Of a stretch of DNA of 64,000 nucleotides, positions 9,176-17,685 are shown piece after piece. Each line of letters begins with the position of its first letter. The first letter of the stretch is position 1. Position numbers and translations under genes: made by a program. The notes under the pieces are model-generated. The model did no database searches. It saw only the letters and a list, made by a program, of their open reading frames with translations, and was not told the DNA's origin. The stretch covers positions 41,736-105,735 of the forward strand of contig NZ_QMEA01000053.1 of the NCBI RefSeq assembly GCF_012912105.1, in the 5' to 3' direction. Origin of the DNA: Brasilonema sp. UFV-L1. Lineage in GTDB: Bacteria; Cyanobacteriota; Cyanobacteriia; Cyanobacteriales; Nostocaceae.

Positions 9176-9316
9176 ATGTCCGACTTAAACCGAGGAATTA
9201 TGAAATTTGAGGGCGCTGATTCCCCAAAAGTCGTCACCATCTCTTCCGTGCTGCTTTTAGGGTCAATCATTGCACTGATCATTTGGGCGCTGCAAGCAGC
9301 CTACGCAGTGTACTAA
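9176..9316 (+). CDS. Small single-span membrane protein, 46 residues
   Basis: The 46-codon frame starts at ATG 9176 and stops at TAA 9314-9316. Residues 1-18 are polar (MSDLNRGIMKFEGADSPK), residues 19-44 form one hydrophobic helix (VVTISSVLLLGSIIALIIWALQAA) ending AVY. The perfect Shine-Dalgarno 11 bases upstream and a hairpin downstream (9363-9433) make a complete single-gene unit. The size and shape match small subunits or assembly factors of thylakoid complexes (photosystem II, cytochrome b6f, NDH-1), but I do not recognise it as any named Psb, Pet or Ndh subunit, and it lacks the chlorophyll-binding ExxNGR motif of HLIPs. Treated as a conserved-looking hypothetical. Confidence 0.75.
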   Translation: MSDLNRGIMKFEGADSPKVVTISSVLLLGSIIALIIWALQAAYAVY

Positions 9317-9362
9317 GTATGATGATAGAACTCCCAACTTAGGGAGAGCTTGATGTATCATA

Positions 9363-9433
9363 GATGTCATCCTACGTATCAGAACTGCACTTCGAGTGCG
9401 AATGTTCTACTTAAGTATGACATCAAGTGTGAG
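9363..9433 (+). terminator. Imperfect hairpin after the small membrane protein gene
   Basis: GATGTCAT at the left end pairs with ATGACATC at the right end, with further pairing inside around the GCACTTCGAGTGC tip (UUCG loop). Located 47 bases after the stop, it probably ends or stabilises the mRNA. It lacks a T run, so it may be a processing/stability hairpin. Confidence 0.5.
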
Positions 9434-9615
9434 TATTGTTGAGTACTCAAAAGCAAAGAAAGCTTCATTGAGCAAATGAGATAAGACACTGGCGAAGACA
9501 GTTTCTGTCACAGCCAAGTGTCTATTGTTATGCTTTAATGACGATTAGCAATCATTATTTAGAATTAGTATTTGAGATTTTAGATTGAAAACACATCTAA
9601 AATCCGAAAGCGAAG

Positions 9616-12507
9616 ATGCTAGAACTTTGGGGTATTGTAATTGTTTTTATTGTCTGCCCTCTGTTAGGTGCGCTACCACTCATAGCTTGGCTGACTCAAG
9701 CCATGACAGGACGGCAAATAGCACAAATGGGTACAGGAAATATTAGTGTTTCATCTGCTTTTTACCACGGTGGTACGCTAGTTGGAATTCTGGCAGTTTT
9801 CTCTGAAGCGATCAAAGGTATCGCGGCAGTTTTACTGACTCGTGCTTTCTTTGGAGAGGGATCTGCCTGGGAATTGGTTGCTTTGATTGGTTTAGTATTA
9901 GGTAGATACTTGGCAGGAAAAGGAGCTGGCACGACTAATACTGTTTGGGGATTTACTGTACATGATCCTCTGGCAGCAGTGTTTGTCTTGTTACTTGCCA
10001 GTGCAAGTTTTACGATTGTGCGCTCTAGGCAACTGGCAAAATTTGGAATTTTAATTCTGTTTCCTTTGATTGTAGCGCTTCTGCATTATGAAGAGCCAGC
10101 CAGAATCATGGCTGCTGTTGCTCTTGCTGCGTTACTCGCTTGGATTTACAAACAAATTCCTGATGACTTGAATCTTCCTATTGAAGAAGCACAACTAGAA
10201 TCACAAGCAGCGTTTAAATTTTTTCGAGGGAACCAAAATATTCTCACTTTAGATGACGAGTTGGATGCTGTTTTTGTAGGACAAAAGGCAAGTCGGTTAG
10301 CGGAAGTGAAACGATGGGGTTATCCAGTACCAAAAGGGTGGATCATTGCTCCGTATGATAACCCTGAACCGTTGATAGAAATGCTTCAGCCTTCAGACCT
10401 GTTACCATTTGTAGTGCGTTCCTCAGCAATAGGAGAAGATACAGAACTTGCTTCCGGTGCAGGACAGTATGAAACAGTTTTGAATGTGACTAGTAAACAG
10501 GAGTTGCGAGATGCGATCGCCCGCACTCGAGCTTCATACAATAGTCAAAGCGCAGTACAGTACCGACGGGATCGCTCGTTATTAGATGCAGCAATGGCGG
10601 TACTGATTCAACAACAAGTTCAAGGAGTCTATTCTGGGGTTGCTTTTACTCGCGATCCGATTACCAAGCAAGGAGATGCGATCGTCATTGAAGCTTTGCC
10701 AGGAAATGCTGTAAGTGTGGTTTCCGGACGAGTGACGCCTGAACAGTATCGCGCTTATGTGATTGAAACAGATAATTTCACTTCTATTCAATTAGAGGGT
10801 GAAGGAAACATACCACCGGCATTAATCAAACAAGTGGCATATCTGTCTCGACATCTGGAAGAACGTTACCACGGTATTCCCCAAGATATTGAGTGGACAT
10901 ATGACGGTCAAACTCTTTGGGTATTGCAAACTCGACCCATAACTACCCTACTGCCTATATGGACACGCAAAATTGCCGCCGAGGTAATTCCTGGATTGAT
11001 TCGCCCATTAACTTGGTCGATTAATCGTCCTTTAACTTGTGGCGTCTGGGGAGGAATTTTTGCTTTAGTGTTAGGTCAACGCTCTGTCGGGTTGGATTTT
11101 AATCAGACGGCGACACTACACTATTCAAGATCCTACTTTAATGCCACCCTACTAGGAGAAATTTTCCGCCGCATGGGTTTACCCCCTGAAAGCTTGGAGT
11201 TTTTAACTAGGGGAGCAAAAATGAGTAAGCCTCCCATACAAACCACATTGCGGAATGTGCCCGGTTTGTTGCGTTTGCTGTCGCGGGAGTTTTTTCTGAC
11301 GATGAGTTTTAACTGGGATAATCGCAGGCGTTTTGTTCCAGCGTTGTCTAGCTTAAGTCAAGAACCTGTAGAAAACCTCGATCCAGTAAAGCTGTTGGCA
11401 AGAATTAACTTTATTTTGGAGTTACTTCGCCATGCAACCTACTACAGTATATTAGCTCCATTGAGTGCGGCATTGCGACAAGCGATATTTCGGGTGAAAG
11501 ATGGGGAGATTGATAACAGTCGGACGCCAGAGATCGGGGCATTACGAGCAATTCAAGATTTAGCTGTAGATGCTAGACAGATCTTACCTAAGTTTCACCC
11601 AGATAGAGTGTTTGAGCAGTTGGCACAAATCCCCCAAGGGCAAGAAATTTTAAAAAAGTTTGACAAATTGCTTCAACGTTACGGTTATTTGAGCGAAGTG
11701 GGAACTGATATTGCTGTTCCTACCTGGAAAGAAGAACCACAGGTGGTTAAGCAGTTGTTTGTACAATTCATGCAGACAAATGAACCTCCAAAACATAAAA
11801 GGCGTCAAAGGAAAAGGAAAAGAGGGTTTGTTCAAAAGCGTGTTCATCTTAAGGGACGAGTGACAGAGGTTTATTCTCAGCTTTTAGCCCAGTTACGCTG
11901 GTGTTTTGTAGTGTTGGAACAAGTTTGGTTAAAGTCGGGCTTACTTGAACAACCAGGAGATATCTTTTTCTTAGAGTTTGAAGAAGTGCGGCGTCTTGTT
12001 GAAAATTTTGAACCCGATTTTGTCGAACACTTGCGGGATTTAGTACAACTGAGGCGTACACAACTTGCACACGATCATCAACTCAATCCAGTACCTGTTT
12101 TAGTTTACGGCAATAATCCTCCCGCATTCCCTTTCCGAACAGCAATTCCTCACCCTGATCATGTTTTACAAGGTATTCCTGCTAGCCCTGGACAAGCAGA
12201 AGGACGGGTTAAGGTGTTGCGGAATATCCAGGATATTACAGATATTAACCAAGACATTATTTTGGTCGTACCTTACACAGATTCTGGTTGGGCACCTTTG
12301 CTTGTGAGAGCTGGAGGATTGATTGCTGAGGCGGGTGGACGACTTTCTCACGGGGCAATCATCGCTCGCGAGTATGGTATCCCTGCTATCATGGATGTTA
12401 AAGGCGCTACATGGTTATTGCAAGATGGTCAGAAAGTGCGGATTGATGGTTATAGAGGTATTGTGGAAATATCCAATGACTTGAGACCCGACTGGAAACC
12501 AGAGTAA
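9616..12507 (+). CDS. Fusion protein: PlsY-like acyltransferase domain + PEP-synthase-like domains
   Basis: 963 residues with three parts. Residues ~1-180 are membrane-embedded and look like glycerol-3-phosphate acyltransferase PlsY: MGTGNISVSSAFYHGG stands where PlsY has SGNIGATNVxR, and LVLGRYLAGKGAGTTNTVWG where PlsY has GHxFPVFxxFKGGKGVAT. Residues ~205-450 match the ATP-binding N-terminal part of PEP synthase/PPDK (ASRLAEVKRWGYPVPKGWII; FVVRSSAIGEDTELASGAGQ; IEWTYDGQTLWVLQTRPI). Residues ~865-950 are the mobile phosphohistidine domain with AGGRLSHGAIIAREYGIPA, His in the position of the catalytic His. The PEP-binding barrel is absent, as in rifampicin-phosphotransferase-like proteins. 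Linking a lipid acyltransferase fold to phosphoryl transfer suggests work on a membrane lipid head group, but this is inference. Confidence 0.75.
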   Translation: MLELWGIVIVFIVCPLLGALPLIAWLTQAMTGRQIAQMGTGNISVSSAFYHGGTLVGILAVFSEAIKGIAAVLLTRAFFGEGSAWELVALIGLVLGRYLAGKGAGTTNTVWGFTVHDPLAAVFVLLLASASFTIVRSRQLAKFGILILFPLIVALLHYEEPARIMAAVALAALLAWIYKQIPDDLNLPIEEAQLESQAAFKFFRGNQNILTLDDELDAVFVGQKASRLAEVKRWGYPVPKGWIIAPYDNPEPLIEMLQPSDLLPFVVRSSAIGEDTELASGAGQYETVLNVTSKQELRDAIARTRASYNSQSAVQYRRDRSLLDAAMAVLIQQQVQGVYSGVAFTRDPITKQGDAIVIEALPGNAVSVVSGRVTPEQYRAYVIETDNFTSIQLEGEGNIPPALIKQVAYLSRHLEERYHGIPQDIEWTYDGQTLWVLQTRPITTLLPIWTRKIAAEVIPGLIRPLTWSINRPLTCGVWGGIFALVLGQRSVGLDFNQTATLHYSRSYFNATLLGEIFRRMGLPPESLEFLTRGAKMSKPPIQTTLRNVPGLLRLLSREFFLTMSFNWDNRRRFVPALSSLSQEPVENLDPVKLLARINFILELLRHATYYSILAPLSAALRQAIFRVKDGEIDNSRTPEIGALRAIQDLAVDARQILPKFHPDRVFEQLAQIPQGQEILKKFDKLLQRYGYLSEVGTDIAVPTWKEEPQVVKQLFVQFMQTNEPPKHKRRQRKRKRGFVQKRVHLKGRVTEVYSQLLAQLRWCFVVLEQVWLKSGLLEQPGDIFFLEFEEVRRLVENFEPDFVEHLRDLVQLRRTQLAHDHQLNPVPVLVYGNNPPAFPFRTAIPHPDHVLQGIPASPGQAEGRVKVLRNIQDITDINQDIILVVPYTDSGWAPLLVRAGGLIAEAGGRLSHGAIIAREYGIPAIMDVKGATWLLQDGQKVRIDGYRGIVEISNDLRPDWKPE

Positions 12508-12626
12508 ACTACCTACCACTCTCCCGGAATACCGCCACAATGGTCAGGATTGTTGCATTTTCCGGGGATGAATGAGAAATCCACTATTGAAAGTTATTTC
12601 TAATATTGTAGAAAACTGTACAAACT

Positions 12627-12670
12627 AAAAAATGTCCAAGAAAGCTACATGATTTTTCTTGGCATTTTTT
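12627..12670 (+). terminator. Intrinsic terminator of the PlsY-like/PEP-synthase gene
   Basis: AAAAAATGTCCAAGAAA pairs with TTTTTCTTGGCATTTTTT across a nine-base loop with one mismatch, ending in a T run. It lies 120 bases after the stop codon. Confidence 0.75.
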
Positions 12671-12819
12671 GTTAAATAAGGGACTTTTGGTTTCATACTG
12701 AGTCATCAAAAGTTATCAAATTGTATTGGTACAAGATGTGACTATCGCTACACTTTCTGAAACCCCTGCTAGATAAGCGTTATGAAAGTACATCTTGATA
12801 GTTAATAAATTGTTATGAA

Positions 12820-12842
12820 TTTACCGTCTAGAAGACGGTAAA
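12820..12842. repeat. Short perfect hairpin
   Basis: TTTACCGTCT and AGACGGTAAA are exact 10-base inverted copies separated by three bases. It has no T run on the plus strand and lies about 150 bases before the FHA gene; it might be a regulatory hairpin or binding palindrome. Confidence 0.5.
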
Positions 12843-12985
12843 GGTTTAACGACTGAATATAATATGGTACATATTATATAAGTATTACAATTAAGACAAT
12901 AAATAAAGAGTTATCATCTCACGCATCTTCACGACCAAACAAGGGTTAATAAACTAATAGAGAAATTGCTCCCCAAAGACAAGGC

Positions 12986-13765
12986 ATGGAAAACCCAGGC
13001 AGATCACAGACAACAGGGCTGAGTTTAGAGCTTTTTCATGTTCAAACCGACACTCCTCTTGAGTTGCCGCCCAATTTTACGGCTATTCGGATTGGCAAAC
13101 CGAAAGATAAAATCGTGCCCGATATCAATGTTGCAGGCTTCCCAGATGCGACTTTTGTTTCTCGACTTCATGCGGAGATTCAGGTAGAAAAAAAGACTTA
13201 CTATGTCGTAGATCTGGGTAGCGTTAATGGTACATATCTCAACAATATTAAGCTAGATCCAAACAAGCGCTATCCACTTAAGTTTGGAGACAAAATAGAC
13301 TTAGGTCATGGGGGTAAAGTCACATTCATATTTCTACAGAAACAAGAAATCGTTACTCAATCAGAAAACACCACACTGAACAATCCACCGACGGTGATTC
13401 AGATTGAATTACTTGAGAATACAAAACCATCTAAAATGGAGCGTTTTACCAAGTTTATGGGCTTGGTGTTGATGATTGCAGGAATTTTGATTTTAACAGT
13501 GAATACTCAGATTAGTTCTTCTGTACGTATTCCAGGTGTGCTTTTATGTGTTGCAGGAGTTGTCGTCCTCACCTGGCGTCGTACGTACCGTAATGTCGCA
13601 TGGTTTTTGATGGCGTTAGGAATTACAATTATGTTTTTTAGTAGTAATGCCTTCTCGCCAGTATCTCTTTTGGCTATCCTCGCATCTTGCGCCTTATTAG
13701 TCGTTGGATGTCAACTATTGACTACTGGGAAAATCTTAAACTATGGTTTGAACAGAAATTACTAG
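12986..13765 (+). CDS. FHA-domain membrane protein
   Basis: 259 residues. Residues ~30-112 form a forkhead-associated domain: IRIGKPKDKIVPDINV, FVSRLHAEIQV (the SR.H core that reads phosphothreonine) and YYVVDLGSVNGTYLNN (the N-G-T loop). Residues ~150-245 hold three or four hydrophobic segments (GLVLMIAGILILTV, IPGVLLCVAGVVVL, WFLMALGITIMFF, LLAILASCALLVVGCQLL), so the FHA domain sits on a membrane-bound platform, probably facing the cytoplasm. Such proteins recruit Ser/Thr-kinase products to the membrane. No kinase gene is next to it. It starts at ATG 12986 and ends before a clear terminator hairpin. Confidence 0.85.
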   Translation: MENPGRSQTTGLSLELFHVQTDTPLELPPNFTAIRIGKPKDKIVPDINVAGFPDATFVSRLHAEIQVEKKTYYVVDLGSVNGTYLNNIKLDPNKRYPLKFGDKIDLGHGGKVTFIFLQKQEIVTQSENTTLNNPPTVIQIELLENTKPSKMERFTKFMGLVLMIAGILILTVNTQISSSVRIPGVLLCVAGVVVLTWRRTYRNVAWFLMALGITIMFFSSNAFSPVSLLAILASCALLVVGCQLLTTGKILNYGLNRNY

Positions 13766-13838
13766 TACTGCTGCCGAGTCAGTCAAAATTAGCTCCTGAT
13801 TTTGAATTCTGCAAGAGCGGTACTAGTCATGCACAATT

Positions 13839-13857
13839 CTTCTCTAAAAAGAGAAGA
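13839..13857 (+). terminator. Terminator-like hairpin after the FHA gene
   Basis: CTTCTCT and AGAGAAG pair across a short A-rich loop and are followed by AGTTTTGTTAT. It is about 75 bases past the stop codon of the FHA gene. Confidence 0.6.
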
Positions 13858-14012
13858 GTTTTGTTATATTTTAGTTATTAAATAAAGATTTCATTATAAG
13901 AAATAATGTATAAAAGCAAGCATAAGAAAATCTTTAAAAGCAAATAGAGCTAGCACTTGGTTGCAATTACTGTCACACTAAAGAAGTAAAAAAGTTTTTT
14001 ATCGTCAAGTAT

Positions 14013-14939
14013 ATGCCAGAAGTAGAACCTTCGAGGTATGTACTACAAAAAATACGACTAATGAGACATCGCGCACTACTACTCATAAATCGTCAAGCCC
14101 GCCGGGGACAAAACTGCTCACCAGAAGTCGTTAACTGTCTCAAGGAACTAGGCTTTGATTTGATTGAGAAGGAGACTCAACAACCGCAACATTTATACGA
14201 AGTCATTATCCGCTATCAACATGAAGTTGATTTAGTTATAGTTGGTGGTGGGGATGGCACTCTTAATGCTGCAGTCGATGCTTTAGTAGAAACGCAGTTA
14301 CCTTTAGGAATTCTCCCTCTAGGAACTGCCAACGACTTAGCTAGAACTTTGGGAATTCCGAATTCTATTCCCGAAGCTTGCAAAATTATTGCCAATAATA
14401 AAACACGACGTATTGATTTGGGTTGGGTAAATGGTAAGCACTTTTTCAACGTAGCAAGTTGTGGGCTGAGTGTGAAAATTACGCAGCGACTCACTAAACA
14501 AGTTAAGCGTCGTTGGGGAATACTTGCTTACGCGATCACTGCGTTGCAAGTGATTTGGAAATCTCGACCTTTTACTACAGAGATTTGTATCAACGACACA
14601 TGTGTCAGGGCAAAAACTGTGCAAATTGCTGTCGGTAATGGTCGATATTATGGTGGTGGTATGGCAGTCGTTCATGATGCCACAATTGATGACCAAAGGT
14701 TGGATCTCTACAGTGTGGAAATTCAACACTGGTGGCAAATTATCCCCTTGTTACCTGCTATGCGAAAAGGACGACATATTTTTTCGCCTTGTGTCCGTAC
14801 TGTCAGTGGTCAAGAAATTGAGATTCGGACACGCAAACCACGCCCAATTAATACAGATGGTGAAATTACAACCTACACTCCTGCTCACTTTCGTGTGATT
14901 CCCAATGCTTTAGATGTGTTGGTACCATCAAAGATGTAA
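14013..14939 (+). CDS. YegS/DagK-type lipid kinase (diacylglycerol kinase catalytic domain)
   Basis: 308 residues. LLINRQARRGQN (residues ~23-34) is the N-terminal NPxxG-like strand, VDLVIVGGGDGTLNAAVDAL (~70-89) the ATP-binding GGGDGT motif, and LPLGILPLGTANDLARTLGI (~95-114) the second glycine motif GTxNDLAR, the defining pair of the DAGK_cat family. The C-terminal beta-sandwich follows (NVASCGLSVKI...GNGRYYGGGMAVVHDATIDD). It transfers phosphate from ATP to diacylglycerol, a sphingoid base or a related lipid, at the cytoplasmic face of the membrane. It precedes the exoD-like gene by 79 bases on the same strand, and the two may share a transcript. Confidence 0.88.
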   Translation: MPEVEPSRYVLQKIRLMRHRALLLINRQARRGQNCSPEVVNCLKELGFDLIEKETQQPQHLYEVIIRYQHEVDLVIVGGGDGTLNAAVDALVETQLPLGILPLGTANDLARTLGIPNSIPEACKIIANNKTRRIDLGWVNGKHFFNVASCGLSVKITQRLTKQVKRRWGILAYAITALQVIWKSRPFTTEICINDTCVRAKTVQIAVGNGRYYGGGMAVVHDATIDDQRLDLYSVEIQHWWQIIPLLPAMRKGRHIFSPCVRTVSGQEIEIRTRKPRPINTDGEITTYTPAHFRVIPNALDVLVPSKM

Positions 14940-15018
14940 ATCATGAATACGGAATTATGACTGATGAATGAGTAAGTTAGAAGAGAGGACATTTCACATC
15001 TCATAATTCATCATTACA

Positions 15019-15630
15019 ATGCAGCTAAAATTTTCTCAAGATATTAAATTCCTGCTGCAAAGGTTAGCCGAACAACCCCTCAGTCTTGGCGATGTTCTGG
15101 CAGAAACCTCAGAACGTGGTTTTAGCGTAGTCATTACATTATTAGTTTTACCATTTTTATTTCCTGTTCCACCTGGACTAACTGGACCGTTTGGTGGTGC
15201 TTGCTTGATATTATCAGTACAAATGGCTTTTGGAAGGCGATCGCCTTGGCTGCCTAAAAAAATTGCTACATATCAATTTCCCCGTTCTTTTACTCAAATA
15301 ATTTTAAAAAACCTACAAAGACTCACCAGAATTTTAGAAAAAATTACGCGTCCTCGCTTGGCAAAAATAGCAGAAAATCCTTTGGCTTGGCGATTCAATG
15401 GATTTTGTATTTCTTGGTTAGCAATTTTACTCATTTTGCCAATTCCTCTGACCAATCCCATTCCTCCAGTAGGAATACTACTCTTAGCAGTATCTACTAT
15501 AGAATCTGATGGTTTATTGATGTGTGTTGGTTACATTTTCACGGTTTTGACAACTCTACTATTTGGATTTATCTTTTATGCTTTGTGGATGGCTCCCAGT
15601 TTATTGCCAACATTTTTCCAGTCATTTTAG
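15019..15630 (+). CDS. ExoD family membrane protein
   Basis: 203 residues. LGDVLAETSERGFSVVITLLVLPFLFPVPPGLTGPFGG is the ExoD family opening with its PP-G-x-x-GP turn, followed by QMAFGRRSPWLPKKI and two to three further hydrophobic segments (FCISWLAILLILPIPLTNPIPPVGILLLAV; GYIFTVLTTLLFGFIFYALW). The prototype Rhizobium ExoD is needed for exopolysaccharide production and for growth in alkaline conditions; the biochemical role is unknown. Four or five membrane spans are predicted. It lies 79 bases after the lipid kinase gene, in an envelope-related group. Confidence 0.85.
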   Translation: MQLKFSQDIKFLLQRLAEQPLSLGDVLAETSERGFSVVITLLVLPFLFPVPPGLTGPFGGACLILSVQMAFGRRSPWLPKKIATYQFPRSFTQIILKNLQRLTRILEKITRPRLAKIAENPLAWRFNGFCISWLAILLILPIPLTNPIPPVGILLLAVSTIESDGLLMCVGYIFTVLTTLLFGFIFYALWMAPSLLPTFFQSF

Positions 15631-16216
15631 GACTTACCAGAGGAGTCAAAACAATTCAAAATTCAAAATGTGCTGCGCACCGCTGCGCTAACAAAATTCA
15701 AAATTAAGCACGACCAGGCAGGATGAATCCGGGGGCTTGAAGCAAGGATGCTAGCCCCGTGCGGGGGCGCTCTTGCAAACGCTTTTTACTTTTTCCATAT
15801 CTGAAGAAAGGGAAGATTTAATTTTTTTAGGACTTACGCACGCTTTCAAAAAGACCGCATTATGCATAACGTGCGCGCTCGTCAAGGAAGCATTGTCTGT
15901 ATCTGCGGATCAATTGCACTGCGGCTGCAAAATTTTTCAGCTATCTACAATCCACGTTCCATCTTCTGCAAGTGCATAAGTTGATTTTACTGACACCGAT
16001 ATAAGAAGTAGAAGAAGGGCTTATATCCTCAGCTAGTTCAAAACCCCACTAAGTTGAGGTGATTTCTGTCTACTATGGCAGAATTTACACAATCAAAATT
16101 TTGTCAATGCGTAAGTCCTTCTTTGTAGCGATAGCTAGCCCCTTAGGGGGCCTGCGCTAACGCTGCTGCGCAGTCAGTTTAGAGACTTTGAACCAAGGTA
16201 CAAATTCAAGGAGAAA
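15631..16216. other. Repeat-filled intergenic stretch
   Basis: No gene seen. It contains ATTCAAAATT words interleaved with GCTGCGCACCGCTGCGCTAA (15650-15700), the MITE-like element at 15829-16119, and the GCCTGCGCTAACGCTGC repeat at about 16150-16172 just before the DUF6174 gene. Confidence 0.6.
15829..16119. mobile_element. MITE-like element with 12-base terminal inverted repeats
   Basis: AGGACTTACGCA (15829-15840) and TGCGTAAGTCCT (16108-16119) are exact inverted copies bounding 291 bases that code for nothing obvious. The size, the exact ends and the lack of a transposase fit a non-autonomous miniature transposable element. No clear target-site duplication was seen. The ends could equally be two independent copies of a short repeat. 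Confidence 0.5.
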
Positions 16217-17035
16217 ATGATGAAAAAGCGACTCTGTCTAATCCTGCTTTTGGGAGTTTTTGTTGTAAACAGTTTCTTATTTATGCCCCAACCAGCATTT
16301 GCACAAGTCAGTAAGTTTTCTACAGCACAACAGCAAGCGCAGGTGGAAACCAGAGAATTGATTGATTTTGACGAAGCAGAGATTCGTCCTGGTACAGTTA
16401 GCGGAACCCTTGTCTTAGTTGTCAATGGAACCAAACCAGCGAGTATGCGAGTCAGTCTTGAACCACTTGTGTACGTGCGTCAACCTGAATATTGGGGGAT
16501 TGAAGTCGCTGGGTATTTGCCTGAGATTAATCTACCAGCCATAGTCCCCTACAGTGTGAGTATTCCACTAGAAGGTATTCGAGGAACCAAAGGTGTTGAA
16601 GTTATTGGCGCAACGCGGTCTAAGCTATTATCTTTTGATAATGAGGACACAGATGAGTCACAGCAATTAAAGATTAATCGTGATTTGTGGAATCAGCAAA
16701 ATCTCTCTAACTATCGTTATACACTAACGAACAGTTGCTTCTGTATACCCGAAGCTAGAGGACCAGTAGTCATTGAAGTGCGTAAAGGCAAAATGACTTC
16801 TATCACAAATGCAGAAACTAATCAGCCAGTCAATCCAGAACTATTCCAAGAATACGATACTATTCCCAAGCTTTTTGATTTGATTGGTGATGCCATTGCC
16901 CAGCAAGTAGCCAGCCTCACTGTACAGTACAATCCTACACTTGGCTACCCAACCCAAATTAACATTGATTTCAACAGCCAAATAGCCGATGAAGAAGTAT
17001 TTCTCACAATTGAAAATCTGCAAAAGGTTAACTAA
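16217..17035 (+). CDS. Exported DUF6174-domain protein
   Basis: 272 residues. An N-terminal signal peptide is clear: KKR, then a hydrophobic core LCLILLLGVFVVNSFLF, and an AFA|Q cleavage site near residue 30. Residues ~155-265 (LWNQQNLSNYRYTLTNSCFC, PVVIEVRKGKMTSI, then YDTIPKLFDLIGDAI and TVQYNPTLGYPTQINIDF) follow the DUF6174 pattern with its paired CFC cysteines. The middle part (residues ~50-130) has no family I recognise. It is expected in the periplasm or outer membrane; function unknown. The start is supported by AAGGAGA eight bases upstream. It is followed by 650 bases with no gene. Confidence 0.75.
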   Translation: MMKKRLCLILLLGVFVVNSFLFMPQPAFAQVSKFSTAQQQAQVETRELIDFDEAEIRPGTVSGTLVLVVNGTKPASMRVSLEPLVYVRQPEYWGIEVAGYLPEINLPAIVPYSVSIPLEGIRGTKGVEVIGATRSKLLSFDNEDTDESQQLKINRDLWNQQNLSNYRYTLTNSCFCIPEARGPVVIEVRKGKMTSITNAETNQPVNPELFQEYDTIPKLFDLIGDAIAQQVASLTVQYNPTLGYPTQINIDFNSQIADEEVFLTIENLQKVN

Positions 17036-17685
17036 ATTTGTGACGAGCAAATAAGACATTTTTGACGAAAACACAAAGCCTCAAATCATTACGAAAGAGG
17101 AAGTACGTTACAGTAAAAATGCTAATGTTGTCTACACAGAAGTACAAATTCTGCCTGACAACATCAAGGTTCCTGTCCAACAAGTTAGCCCAAAAGCGTT
17201 CAATTCAACCAAGTTGAACTGATTAAAGTCTTTGAAGGTGCAGTAGAAAACATATTCAGAGTGGTAAGAAAGCACCCTGTTAGCTAGCTTCACTTAAACA
17301 AATTTCTCTGCACCTTTTACTCATAATTGAGTCAAGTCATACAGCAGCAATTCCTGAGTCAGGAGTCAGAAGTCAGGAGTAAAACAGCCTTCATAGCTAG
17401 CTTTTAAGTCTAGGTTCTGTACCTCACGCACGAACAAACTGCTGTAAGGTATGGCATCAACAAGGGTTCAAGACGGAGGGTTTCAAAATTATTTCTTTTT
17501 TTTGAATCTTGTTAGCGCAGCGGGACGCAGCGGAGCCGGAGCCGCTCCGCCTGCGGTCCATTTTGAATTTTGAATTTGAGCGGAGCGAGGGTCAATACGT
17601 AATAGGCGGTGGGGTGCATTTATTTCAAGCATTGAGTGAATTGCTATAAGCCTTATATTCTATTTAACACAATTCAATTTATCAG
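17036..17685. other. Intergenic stretch with repeats and a possible coding relic
   Basis: Positions ~17094-17222 read without stop as KEEVRYSKNANVVYTEVQ and onward to KAFNSTKLN before a stop; there is no start codon and no family match, so it may be the tail of a dead gene. Tandem-like GAGTCAGGAGTCAGAAGTCAGG occurs near 17355, and the G+C-rich GCGGGACGCAGCGGAGCC block recurs at 17515-17580. Confidence 0.35.

Larger units (their letters stand above)
12508..12985. other. Intergenic stretch with two hairpins
   Basis: No gene seen. It holds the terminator at 12627-12670, a second hairpin at 12820-12842 (TTTACCGTCT / AGACGGTAAA), and presumably the promoter of the FHA gene in the A+T-rich part 12850-12970, where TATAAT-like words (GAATATAATATGG at 12856) occur. 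Confidence 0.5.

Noticed and set aside
9176..9316. HLIP/ELIP identity for the small membrane protein
   Set aside because: It lacks the chlorophyll-binding E-x-x-N-G-R motif in the helix.
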